DNA of 64,000 nucleotides from Gentiana macrophylla (taxonomy: Eukaryota; Streptophyta; Magnoliopsida; Gentianales; Gentianaceae). This document shows, piece by piece, positions 44,393 to 54,983 of the stretch. The notes beneath the pieces were generated by a model. That model worked only from the letters and a program-made list of their open reading frames with translations. It was not told where the DNA came from and searched no databases. Every line of letters starts with the position of its first letter. Positions within the stretch are counted from its first letter, which is position 1. The position numbers and the translations under genes were made by a program. Where the stretch lies: NCBI GenBank assembly GCA_026214975.1, contig JAOBSW010000147.1, positions 62,001 through 126,000 of the forward strand, in the 5' to 3' direction.

Positions 44393-45640
44393 ATGTACAT
44401 CTCTCCCCTTAATTTGAAAAATGAATCAAAAGAAGGGTCTAAAGAGGAACCTCCGCCCCCCGGCTCTGTGTTTCCACATCGAGAATTATTTGCAGATGGA
44501 GAGGTGTCAAAGGGGCTTTTTACTTCCCAAACAGATCAACCTACATCAATATATAAAGGCTGGTTTATCAAGAATATGCAAGAAAAGCACTTTGAATTGT
44601 TGATTAATCGGCAAATGGTTTTTGTATTATATCAATCTATGTTGATGATTTAAATATTATTGGAACATGCAAGGAGATTGATGAAGCAAGTTCATACTTA
44701 AAGACGGAATTTAAAATGAAAGACTTAAGTAGAACCAAATATTGTCTCGGCCTGCAGATCGAACATCTACCTGAAGGAATATTCATACACCAGTCAACCT
44801 ATTTGAAGAATGTTTTGGAGAGATTTAACATGGACAAATCTCATCCACTAGCACACCCATGGTTGTCCGATCCCTTGAAGTGGATAAGGATCCATTTAAA
44901 CCTAAATAAGATAATGAGGAAATGTTAGGACCAGAAGTTCCTTACATGAGTGCCATTGGAGCATTATTGTATATTGCACATTGCACTAGGCCCCATATTG
45001 CATTTGCAGTAAACTTGCCAGCAAGATTTAGTGCTTCTCCTACAAGGAGACATTGGAATGGCATTAAACATATTTTTAGGTATCTTCAAGGAACATTAGA
45101 TTTGGTTTTATTTTATACAAGAGATCAAGATATGACATTGGTAGGGCCATTCAGATGATGGCTATATGCCTGATCCCCATAATGCCATATCTCAGACTGG
45201 TTATGTTTTGCTATTTGGTAATACTGCAAATTCATGGAGGTCGTTAAACAAACTATGGTTACCAATTCTTCAAATCATTCAGAGATTATAGATTTATATT
45301 AAGCCTCACGAGAATGTGTATGGATAACGATAATGATACAACACATTCATAGTGAGTGTGGTATTGTTTCAGATATCCCCAACAGTCCTTTACGAGGACA
45401 ATGCAGCATGTGTTACACAAATGAGAAATGTTTATGTTAAGGGAAACTTAACTAAGCATATTGCACCCAAATTCTTTTATCTACATGAGCTCCAGAAGAG
45501 CGATGATATAGTCATTGAGAAATTTTGCTCAAGTAAAAATCTAGCAGATTTATTCACCAACTCTCTTCCCACATCTACTTTCGAGAAACTTGTTAATAAG
45601 ATTGGAATGCGTAGGCTTGGAAGATTATCATCTTAAGGGG
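44393..45640 (+). pseudogene. Copia RT C-terminus and RNase H (plus strand)
   Basis: Plus-strand pieces in order: a weak frame from 44393, then [14 protein letters not shown] near 44630-44660 (catalytic YVDD), MKDLSRTKYCLGLQIEHL (44716), MSAIGALLYIAHCTRPHIAF and RRHWNGIKHIFRYLQGTLD (44922-45158), and VLYEDNAACVTQM and LADLFTNSLPTSTFEKLV (45352-45636), ending at TAA near 45634. Frameshifts occur near 44640, 44920 and 45155, and the region 45160-45350 is degraded. Everything upstream of the RT palm is missing. It belongs to a different Copia family from the SIRE element. Confidence 0.88.
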
Positions 45641-46054
45641 GAGCGAGCAATTCAAACAATATTGAAGACCAATGACTATACACTTTTTCCTTTAATTAAG
45701 TTTTTTCCCACATGGTTTTCTTAGTCAAAGGTTTTAATGAGGAGATTAATGTAACACATAAAACGCATATGTCATGAGCTATATTCCTTGTTTAGTTTTT
45801 GTCCCACCGGGTTTTTCTAACAAAGTTTATAGTACATGACATATACGTAAATCAAATGAGTTACATATTCATCGACATCCAATAGGGAGTGTTATGAAAC
45901 ATGTAAAAAATGTGGATGTCCATTAAGAGATTACTTGATCTTATTCATTGTATAAGTTAAGGATATCAAAAGTTCTACATTATTACCTTCATTCATTGTA
46001 CCTATTATCTTAATTAATGAAATATGATGGAGACGGTTGACTTCGTCATAGCTA

Positions 46055-46100
<46 letters not shown>

Positions 46101-46513
46101 TATATATATATATATATCTTCCTTGTAAAGGGATGAGGGCAATGAAGTAAATAGATACATTTTCTTCTTTTATCCAGATAGTTTGCCTTGTTCATATGGT
46201 GTTATACCGAATATTCTACAACAACATATAGTTAATGGATTACATTCTTATATAAATAAAAACAAGCAAGAGGATCGCATCTGCCTTAATAATAAAGGTT
46301 TATTGCACCTCTTGTTGAGAATTAAACATCAATATCTATCTTCTCATGACATAATAAAAAAAACACTTCTTCCATTTAAAAAAAATTAAAATTTACAAAG
46401 ACAACAACGTCATAAAACGGAAAGAAAAATAGAAACCGAACTAAAAGAAGACAAATTTTATCCGGGTCCAACCAAAAGTATGATTTTGTGGTCCGGAGCC
46501 AATCATAATAACA
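45641..46513 (+). mobile_element. 3' UTR, polypurine tract and probable 3' LTR of the Copia fragment
   Basis: After the pol stop comes TTTTTTCCCACATGG and TTTTAATGAGG, phrases common downstream of plant Copia pol. Then CCAATAGGGAG, a polypurine tract, sits directly before TGTTATGAAACATG at 45890. The right LTR end is tentatively ATAACA at 46513, the inverse of TGTTAT. A (TG)n(TA)n microsatellite occupies 46055-46117. The right boundary needs a second LTR copy, which is not in the window. Confidence 0.45.
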
Positions 46514-46761
46514 TATTTCAATAAGGTCCCACATTGTTAAAATATTAAAATTGCATTTCTAAAGGCATCTCCAACCCTACCCGTTTCCCTTTTTGCGCAA
46601 AATTCTCCACAAATGCAACATCAACTGTTGCCCCATTTTTTTTTGGTGACATCACCAAACATATCCTCCATTTTCAAGTTAGATTTTACTTCTCCCCAAT
46701 TTGGTGTTAATTAGAAAAATAATGTAAGATGATCGAAGATGGTAGAGAATATTTAAGGTAA

Positions 46762-46950
46762 CACTACAAGAAAACTGTGTTTCAATAACGAAAATTGTAT
46801 GACGGGAGGGTAAACCTGTCATTAAATGGTAGTTTTCATGAAAGGATGATAAATTTGATGACCAACTACGGTTTCCTGTCATTATTGATGCAAAATTCCT
46901 CTCATTGCAAATTTAAAAAAAGTTTCCCGTCATTATTTCATATTTATTTC
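46762..46950. repeat. Left subterminal repeats of the CACTA element
   Basis: Words such as TGACGGGAGGG, CCTGTCATTAAATG, CCTGTCATTATTGATG and CCCGTCATTATTTC recur in both orientations within 190 bp of the end. Such repeats are the binding sites of the TnpA-type protein in CACTA elements. Confidence 0.75.
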
Positions 46951-47039
46951 TTTATTTTTAAAATGTTTGTCTAAAATCCACCCAAACATTTCTTTTTTAA
47001 TAGAAATCTATATCAATAAAAAAAAAATTTCCTCCATAC

Positions 47040-50000
47040 TTACTATATCTCTCAAAACCTAAATTAGGCACCCTCTTCTGCCGTTCCTCTGTTCTGTTGT
47101 TCCCGTCGCTCCTCCGTTCCACCTCTCCTCCGCTCCTCCACTCCTCCACTCCTCCGCTCCACTGCACCTTTGTTCCTTCACTTCTCCGTTCCTCCGCTTC
47201 TCTCTTCCTTCGCTTCTATGCTCCTTCATTCCTAATTGTACCTACGGTGGTCCATGGATGTCATGAATCGATGATTGAAACCGAATCCTACTGAGACGGA
47301 ACCGTTTCCAAGCTTAGGCTTGCTTGAGGAGACGTCAAAAAAGATTAATCGACAATGTTGTCACTTGGTGGGCATCATGGGTATTTCTCACATAGACAAG
47401 TGTGGTTTAAGTCTGAACTCCGGTCGGCATTGGACAGAGGATCTTTATTCTTGTTGGAAAGTTAGATTATTTGATGCTTCTGTGTTTTCAATTCTGGGGT
47501 TTTCAGATTTTTTCTTGTTTTGTGTATCTTTAGCCGTTTAGTTCAAGAAAGACCTGATTTTCAGTTTTGGTTGTTTAAATGGAATTGTCATTTTATTCCT
47601 GCCTCTGTGTCAGAATGGCGTGGGTAGTATACCTGATTCGACTTTTAGCAGGATGCAGATGAAGAAAAGCACATTCTTTATGAAAAATCAGAGGTGATGT
47701 AATATAAACAGTAAGTACTAGTTGTGTACTTAACCACCAAGTTTTATGTCGATTGTTGTGTTAATTTAATTGTTAATGTTTTTTAATATCGAATATAACT
47801 TTATTAGACCTGTGGATTGTCGTAATTCTACCTCTCTATACCAAGACACCAAGTAATAGGGGTATGTATTGCCTTTCTTGTAGACTTTTTTGTGTGTATG
47901 TCATGATTTTGATGAGTTGATTTGGTTTCTTGTAGAAATTTCAGGAGTTGATTCCTTCTACGTGTACCTACTTAAAGCTCACATTCTTTTTCAAATATGA
48001 ATTTTAGAGGATGTTTCAGTTTGGTTAGTCACGGTGCCAAGTACATCGACATATGGTCCGTGGTGCGCCTCTTAATTTGTTACGAATACATATGTAATTC
48101 TTTGGTTTTCGTAGTTAATGTTTTCACGACATGTGCGAAGTGACTACAATAGTAATCTGTTTTGCTAAGATTCACAATCATAAAAACCGGTTTAGCCGTT
48201 AAGTTGCATCAAGTTCGGTTGTTAAATTTGATTGAATGTGCAATTTATTCAAGATTGTCTACCTTTAGTAATCTGATTTGAGTCCAGTCTGGTACCTTGC
48301 TCTTCATATATGTTCTGTTCTACAGGTCTACATGTCTGCATTAATGTCCTGCTCAATATTATGAGTTGAATGCATCTGTCGAGCTGAGTTTCTGGTCTGT
48401 ATTTTACTGATCTGTTTTTCCATGTTTAGTCTTGTTTTGGAGTTCAAGTTTTAGTCCAAGTTCATGTTACCTTAAGTATTGTGTTAATGAGTGGGATCTT
48501 AGCTGAACATTAGTTTGCTATATCAGTTATGTTGTGTCTGTTATTTAGTGAAATCCGTAAGATTTCTGGTCCTTGTTTCGTACCTACCAGAGGAAGAAGT
48601 TTCCAGGATGCATATACATGAATCTTTGTACAATAGTTGAAGAATGGGATTTATGAATTTGATTTTTTTTCTCCACTTGCAATCATGTACATAGCTTACT
48701 TGAAGGGGTTCAGTCCACAATAGAAATACAATGCGGAAATAGTCTTCCATGTTCTTAAGGTTCTACTTCTACTACTTTCATGAAATGACTGCACTTCGGC
48801 TTTGGAGCCGTATTCATTTATTCTTTAATTAAAACTGATTCTTATGGCAGTACTTGTATTAATCATAATGATTAGGTATCTCATGGTGTTTCATACTATT
48901 TTTTTGAATGTGTCTTTGCATGTACAATATCTTACAGGCTTGGTTTTGGGGTCCTTGGTGAAGATTCTGAAGCATGTTTGCCAGAAAATGGATTTTTTTT
49001 GGCTCTCAGCATTCTGCTAAGTTCACGTCTGTTTATTAAGATGATGCAACGAGTATGACCTTCTCAATGTTTGGAGGAATCCAATTGTTCTCTGGCCTTA
49101 AACTTCAAGTAACATTTCTTTAGGCATCTAAAAGTTGATGTAACATTCAATGCTAGCAATTAAGTTTCCTTGTGACTTGTTTGTTGGGAATATGCTAAAT
49201 TTTTTGTTTTATTTGAATAAAATTGAGATTAAAGTAGATGTTATGCTTAATAGATTAAAGAAACTCAAAGGACAAGTGGATAGTTAGTTCTATAAGGAGT
49301 GTATCTTCCTTTTTTTTTGTGGTGTTTCTGTTTTAGGTGCCCCTGTATTTTCACTTGTTAAAGACGAAAAGTTAGCTAGGATTTATATGGATTTCTCAGA
49401 AGTACTAATCAAAAGGATAATGCAAACACATTTACAATGGTTAAATTACTTTAAGAACATGGGTAATAAGCATCGAAGATGAAGCTTTTCTTTCACTTTG
49501 TCTTTCAATGTTAGTGTTTTGTGGAAACATAATAAATAAAGTTGGAGATGAAGTGATAGCTATTGCATCACCTTGCTAAAAGTACTAAAATATCCTTGCA
49601 CCGCTTGTTCTTGCCTCGGATATAGGTTGAGTTTTGCCTAGTATTTTGGCTGTATTTTATCATAGTCCTATGATTTGCATCTCATTGTATTGAACTTGAT
49701 GTTTCTTGCATTTTTATATGATTTGTCCAGCAAATTTATGGATACTTCTCCGTTTATGCAGCGTGTCTTCCGGCCAAAGTTTGTCACTAGAGAGATTTCC
49801 CTAATGTGCCAAATCTGTTACTAGCAATGTGAGTTACCTCAGAGTACTTAGGCGAGGCTTTAAATATGGATGTGATTTTTTGTTATGCTAGGTGAACTTA
49901 GTGTAGTTAGGAGATGCTTAACGGTTTCCTCAGTGATAATACCTATTGTTATGTTGGTGGACTTGTTAGGTAGCTCTTGTGGAGGGTGGAGCCTCTCTTT

Positions 50001-50560
50001 TTGGTTTTTGGATTGATATTTGCTGAAGATTCATATATGAACCCTTTGGACTTTGAAGTGTTTATTTGTTATTATTATCTTTATTATAATTTTTCGTGTG
50101 TGAGACTTGCTTTCTTGATACTCCGACTTCATCTTCAATCAATCCGTTTTCTTTATTTGAAGTCGTGTGAGGTGCGTGGTTGACGATGTGATTGGCCTTA
50201 TAGGTTTTGAGAAGGACTCCATATATTTAGGCTTGCTTAGTATTCTTAATGACAATAGGTTCCATGACTATTCCTTAGTCATGGTGAATTGGTTCCTGTT
50301 AGAATTTAGGGAGAATAAATATGAGTTTTTATTGTAGCAGGTCATCATGTGTGAACTGTGAAGGCCCATTTGATCCTGAGAAGTGCTGTTATTTTTCTCT
50401 ATTTTCTTTTATGTCATCATGTTATAATTTATTTGTACACTTTGTGTCAAATCCCTTCATTTTGTTTTCAGAATGATTTGACAAAGACCTCCTAACCACC
50501 TGGAGTTGGTGTAGTGCAAATATTCCATATACTTCAAATTAGTTTGCAACATTGGCTTTG
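47040..50560. other. CACTA interior without recognised genes
   Basis: 47090-47230 is a CT-rich low-complexity tract (CGCTCCTCCACTCCTCC). The remainder is AT-rich, intron- or UTR-like sequence with short ORFs only (47275-47541 and 48541-48750 are the longest and match nothing I know). Poly-pyrimidine/AG boundaries occur but I cannot link exons. Confidence 0.4.
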
Positions 50561-50568
50561 AGTAAGCC

Positions 50569-50752
50569 ATGACAAGGAAAAAGGTAAAACTTGCCTATAT
50601 CACAACCGATTGACAAGGAATGCAACCTTCAAGAAAAGGAAAAGGGTCCGATAAAGAAGGTGAGTGAACTTAGCACACTTTTTGGTATTGATTCTTGTGC
50701 TATTATATATTCATTTAAAAAAAAAAACACACCACCTGAACTTGGTGTGTAT
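50569..50752 (+). pseudogene. Type I (M-gamma, AGL80-like) MADS-box fragment captured by CACTA
   Basis: An ATG at 50569 opens MTRKKVKLAYITTD, then a TGA, then, after a shift, ATFKKRKR and GPIKKVSELSTLFGIDSCAI followed by IYSF and PPELGVY. This covers most of the DNA-binding MADS domain of type I M-gamma factors such as AGL80: the basic start RKKVKLAYI, the helix with KKR and KKVSELSTL, and the strand CAIIYS. One stop and at least one frameshift disable it. No K-box is expected for type I genes and none is seen. It lies inside a CACTA element in plus orientation, so it looks like transduplicated host sequence. Function now unlikely except as a small-RNA source. Confidence 0.8.
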
Positions 50753-51162
50753 AAATGCTATATGTATGTGCCTTGTAGGCTTGTACATATTATGTTTTGA
50801 CTTAAAATATGTCATTTCCCCACTGCAATTATTCTGACAATTGTGATCTTCTCTTAACCATTTCAGGTTTTTGAAAATAAGTACCGCAACTTCTGTGATC
50901 TAGATATTCTGAGGTATTTTGTATTTTCTTGTTTGTTTCCTTATCTTGAAAATTTTGATCACACTATCATAGGAAATAATACAATATTTTTCTCAATTTC
51001 TACTATAGGTCTCATTACTCAAGTATGGGAAGACAATGATTACCCCCAACTGTCTACTTAGCATACAATTTGTAGAGGTAGGTCACATGGACCGAACTAC
51101 TTATTTTTTTGCAGTAGGCTTGAGCGCAAAGGTTGCTAGGCTTTTGTTACATAACTTCTTTA

Positions 51163-51406
51163 CTTGTGACAATGACAAACTACCACACTTTCGCATCCTG
51201 TGGCGTCTGGGGCTGGGACTACGGCTCTTTCGATGTCTTGACCTCTGTGATTGACTTCTACACCGTCGCGGTGAGCTCTATTGACTTCTGCGCTGGCTGT
51301 GAGGTGAATGATTCCGGTCCTTCCGGCTGTGCTGAGTACTGTATCGGTGAACAACGGATGAGCGAAAACAAGAATATCTCTTCCAAGAGTGTGACAGTGG
51401 AGATGA
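51163..51406 (-). pseudogene. Arg/Ser-rich (SR-protein-like) fragment captured by CACTA
   Basis: In one minus frame the sequence reads SSPLSHSWKRYS, HSRKDRNHSPHSQRRSQ, a TAG, then SSPRRCRSQSQRSRHRKSRS and PSPRRHRMRKCGSLSLSQ. The density of RS/SR/SP pairs is that of the RS domain of splicing factors. The block is clearly more GC-rich than its surroundings. A plus frame is also open (51133-51546) but has no family-like pattern, whereas RS repeats rarely arise by chance. No RNA-recognition motif is visible. One in-frame stop. Likely a captured exon; the parent gene cannot be named. Confidence 0.5.
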
Positions 51407-52779
51407 CTATAAGCTTATGCTTCGGCTCTTGCCCATTTAGCGATTTCCATAAAGTGTTTGATAATTTTGATGGTAAGTCTAACTTCAGCCCCTCTTTAGA
51501 CTTGCACATATATTGCTCTGTTTGGTCAAACTGTGACCACACTTAGAATCTTATCCTTGTTGCATCTGTGATCTTATTTGAAATACTATTCACAATTTAG
51601 ACGTTTTTTGGGTAGTCACTTAGTCAATTAGGTTGAAACAATGCAATACATGTTTGACAAAGTAACATATTATGAGAATTGCTAAGTTGATTACGTTCTG
51701 CATATGTTCATGTGCAGTCTGAGTTTTCCAAAACTATATTTGAATGACTTGAATCAGTTTGTTTGAATTACTACAGATGATAATTGAATTTTGTTCTAAT
51801 TTTACTAAATCCTATAGTTGCAAAACAATGCCTGAATCATTTAATATGCTCTCGCCTTGTTGTTCCTTGTTCAGCCTGAACTCGTCTGAATATGATGATG
51901 TTCTATGTTTTGTTCTCTTGTCTTCGCATCTGTTTTATAGAAATTTTGAGCAGTGTGTTTGCATCAATCATAATGTTCTTTTCCAAGTTAGTTTACCATC
52001 TGTTTTGAGTACAATGTTAAATGTTGTCTGCTATGAGGTTTTGCTTCTAGTCTAGAATTTTATCTACTCTGTTTGGCTAAGTCTGATATACTATGTTTCA
52101 GTTTGGATTTATGCCTAACTGTTATGCACTTACATAATGACATCATGCTTGATTGGAAATAATAAATGAGAAAATTTGCATACATAAAACTTTATTATTT
52201 GAACTAAAGTTTTAGTAAATCTTGATAGTATGATAATTATCCTAGAATTTAGATGATATGCTTGAAATGAAGGAAGTGCAACTTATGGCTCTTGGAAAGA
52301 AGTGTGAAAATCAATTTTCTAAATGGTTAAACTTTGTTCAATGCTTCTTTCCGGGTTGAAGCTAAGGATAGTAGAAGTGATATTGGAATGTTATGTGTGT
52401 GGTGAAAGATCAACAAAGCAAAGAAAAATAGCTTGGGAACTCAAAAGGTCTAGTTACAAGCTCTTAATTGCTTCCTAGAACATACAACTCTTTTTGATAT
52501 ATACATTATTTTCTTGTTGTTTTCCTTTAGTTTTGTGAGAGTACCATTAATGCTACAAGTAAAACCTGTAGTTAGTATTTGGAAACATAAATGAAGATTT
52601 TATGTAAATTCAGCTTGTGATTTTTTCTGTACTATTCCTATTTTACTTTCATTCTGGTTCATTTTAGTCTAAGAACATGCAATGGATGGACGTTTATTTT
52701 TGTTATAATGGACTTATTTATTGAACGGAATCGTGATTCATAATTTCTATAGATTTCATCATCAAACATACGAGAGGCA

Positions 52780-53176
52780 TATGACCTTATAATGATGGGA
52801 AGTCTTGCCATTATATCATGATTTAAGGAATGGAAAAGACTCTAGAATGAGGGGATATGTCCTCATTAAACTATTGTATAATGAGGGGAAAATGACCCAA
52901 TAATGAGGGTATATGTTATCATCAAATCGTGATTTAATGACAGGAAATGACTTTCTAATGAGGAGATTTATCATGATTAAATCGTTATATAATGAGGGGA
53001 AATGAGCCTATAATAAGGGGATGAATTCTTATTAAAAACAATGTTTAATGATGGGAATATACCGTTATTGAATGTGCTATGAAGGGATATTTCCCGTCAT
53101 TAAAAACCTTTAATGATGGGAATCATGCATTTAATGACGGGAATTCCTCTTATTAAAAACCGATTTTCTTGTAGTG
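52780..53176. repeat. Right subterminal repeats of the CACTA element
   Basis: A dense series such as AATGATGGGAA, TAATGAGGGGAAAATGA, TAATGACAGGAAATGA, TAATGAGGGGAAATGA, TAATGATGGGAAT and TAATGACGGGAATT alternates with inverted ATTAAA(A/C) stretches. Units recur every 30-60 bp up to the terminus. Confidence 0.85.
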
Positions 53177-53299
53177 TAAAACAATTACATCGTTTTGATG
53201 GTAAGGAGTGCAAAATGGAGCAAAGGATTAAAGATGCTCTAAAGGCCTTTTTATACATTAAAGGAGTCCACAAGTACAACAATAATGTAAGCCTTCAAC

Positions 53300-53485
53300 C
53301 CTAATGCAATGGAGAGTTTATATCAATTTTGGTACAAATTAGCACACCAAAATAAATAGGCCTAATACCTATTTTATATTAAACAAAGTCGGCAACTATA
53401 GCTATCATTGCCGATGTGGGATAACTAAAACCAATTTGACAATTGTGGTATTTAAATCAAATTGGGCTTTGGCCCAACCTTAACA
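53300..53485 (-). mobile_element. 3' LTR (partial) of the Copia derivative
   Basis: On the minus strand it begins TGTTAAGGTTGGGCCAAAGC, preceded by the purine tract AAGACGGAGGTT. It matches the 5' LTR segment 56885-57070 with few differences. Confidence 0.8.
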
Positions 53486-53706
53486 AACCTCCGTCTTGCG
53501 ACAAAGGCTCAAATCCAGAAATAGTAAAACTACTTTTTCTCCACAAACTTCAAAAGTCTTCAGACTATGTCAAATAGGTCCAAGCACTGCTTGAACATAA
53601 CTAATGGACGACGTTACGTAAAATCAAACTCTGAACGGGATGACATAGGGAATGCAGAATTGGCAATAACTGTGGATCCTTGCAAAACACACAAACCACC
53701 TGACCT

Positions 53707-54003
53707 TCAAGCTGTCATAACAATAAGAGCACCTTTAGTTAGCTTCAAAACTCCAACTTCAGTGGTGTACCGAAATCCAAGAGTCTCAAGTGCGCCCAAA
53801 GAGATGAGATTTTTAGTCAAATCCGGAACATGTCTTACTTTCTTAAGTGTTCTGACAACACCATGACGGGTCTTGATTCTACAAATACCAGCAACCTTGC
53901 AAATTGCATCGTTGCCCAACGAAACAACTCCACCTTGAACTGAATCATATTTGGAAAACCAATCCCTACTGGGACACATATGATACGTGCAACCAGAATC
54001 CAA
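53707..54003 (-). pseudogene. Copia aspartic protease region
   Basis: This frame opens with MDSGCTYHMCPSRDWFSKYD, the Copia protease active-site motif DSG. It continues with VSLGNDAICKVAGICRIKTR and VRHVPDLTKNLISLGALE, the conserved segment after the protease. The frame is open for 98 codons. After it, traces of the next pol segment (LQGSTV) are followed directly by 3' non-coding sequence, marking the pol deletion point near 53650. In the full family this protease cuts the gag-pol polyprotein. Confidence 0.85.
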
Positions 54004-54339
54004 GATCCATTCACCAGCAAACCTTAATTTATCATCAACAAAGAATATATCTCCATCACTCTCATCTTCTACAGTACCGGCCTGACCAAACTCTTAACCA
54101 CGCTCTTTCTTCTATTCATGCTTTTCTTTGTTCTTAAGTCAAAAGTGATTGGATTTTATATGCCCAACTTTTTTACAATAATTGCACGTCAAATCTTTAT
54201 GTTTGGGATTCAAAACATAATTTTCACTATCTGCATCCTTTTTATTTAATCTACCCTGAACTACCAGCACGTCTTCCTGACTACTACTACTTCCCCCAGT
54301 AATATCTTTATCAATCTTCTCTTTTGATTTAAAAATCGA

Positions 54340-54867
54340 CTAAATTTCTTTGTAAGAAATAGTATCCTTACCATAAAACATCGTTTCCCTAAAATGCTTA
54401 AACGACTGGGGAAGTGAACACAATAACAACAGGGTCTGATCCTCATCATCATTCTTAACATCTATAATACTCAAATCCATTAGTAGGGAATCAAATTTAT
54501 CTAAGTGTGATAATATAGATGACCCATCATTCATACGAAACATATACAAATTCTGCTTTAAATAGAGCCTATTCTTCACAGTTTTTTTCATACATAAGGA
54601 TTTTAGTTTTTCCCACAAATCCTTAGCAGTAGCCTCAGTGGCTACCTCTCTTAAAACCTTATTAGAAAGACATAAGATGATACCTGACCTGGCCTTCTTG
54701 TCGAGACCATTAAACTCCTCATCTGACATTTTCTCTGGCTTATTCTCCTTCCCAAGTAGTGCAATATCGAAGCCCTCTTGAATCAGCATAGCTTTCATCT
54801 TCAACTGCCACATCCCGAAGTTGACGCTTCTATCGAATTTCTCAAAATAATACTTAGTTACCGTCAT
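54340..54867 (-). CDS. gag: Gag of the Copia derivative (ORF intact over 175 codons)
   Basis: The ATG at 54867 lies about 100 bp from the primer-binding site. The protein starts [20 protein letters not shown], with [18 protein letters not shown], then [20 protein letters not shown] and [20 protein letters not shown] and [16 protein letters not shown], the regular pattern of plant Copia gag (UBN2). It is open to 54340. Beyond the frame break a zinc knuckle is visible at about 54195-54150 (CNYCKKVGHIKSNHF), whose last Cys is lost. Gag would form the particle that packages the RNA. This is the best-preserved gag in the window. Confidence 0.85.
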   Translation of the reverse strand: MTVTKYYFEKFDRSVNFGMWQLKMKAMLIQEGFDIALLGKENKPEKMSDEEFNGLDKKARSGIILCLSNKVLREVATEATAKDLWEKLKSLCMKKTVKNRLYLKQNLYMFRMNDGSSILSHLDKFDSLLMDLSIIDVKNDDEDQTLLLLCSLPQSFKHFRETMFYGKDTISYKEI

Positions 54868-54968
54868 GAAGGCTAATTAACGAAAGCTCAAAAAACAACC
54901 TCGGAAAAACCTAACGAAAGCTTAGAAAAACCACATCTTGAAATAACCTTGACTCGGGAAACACCTCG

Positions 54969-54982
54969 GCTCTGATACCAAT
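54969..54982 (-). promoter_or_regulatory. Primer-binding site of the Copia derivative
   Basis: Minus strand ATTGGTATCAGAGC follows the LTR end CTAACA after two bases. It is the standard initiator tRNA-Met complement. Confidence 0.9.
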
Positions 54983-54983
54983 T

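Larger units (their letters stand above)
46762..53176. mobile_element. CACTA (En/Spm) element, 6415 bp, non-autonomous
   Basis: Left terminus CACTACAAGAAAACTG and right terminus GATTTTCTTGTAGTG are inverted repeats of the En/Spm class, flanked by 3-bp TAA duplications (46759-46761 and 53177-53179). Both subterminal zones hold many short repeats of the type TAATGAGGGGAAATGA or CCCGTCATT. I find no TNP2-type transposase or TnpA-like gene, so it is a non-autonomous copy. The interior instead contains a MADS-box fragment and an Arg/Ser-rich fragment, i.e. apparently captured host sequence. Confidence 0.93.
46563..53239. mobile_element. Harbinger-like MITE split by a CACTA element
   Basis: Left end AGGCATCTCCAACCCTACCC at 46563 and right end GGATTAAAGATGCTC at 53239 form an imperfect inverted repeat (right end read on the minus strand: GAGCATCTTTAATCC). 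TAA flanks both sides (46560-46562 and 53240-53242), the duplication typical of PIF/Harbinger and Tourist MITEs. Without the CACTA the MITE is about 260 bp. It has no coding capacity. Confidence 0.6.

Noticed and set aside
51133..51546. 137-codon plus-strand ORF over the GC-rich block in the CACTA element
   Set aside because: The minus strand of the same block gives an RS-domain pattern, a better explanation; the plus frame shows no family motif.
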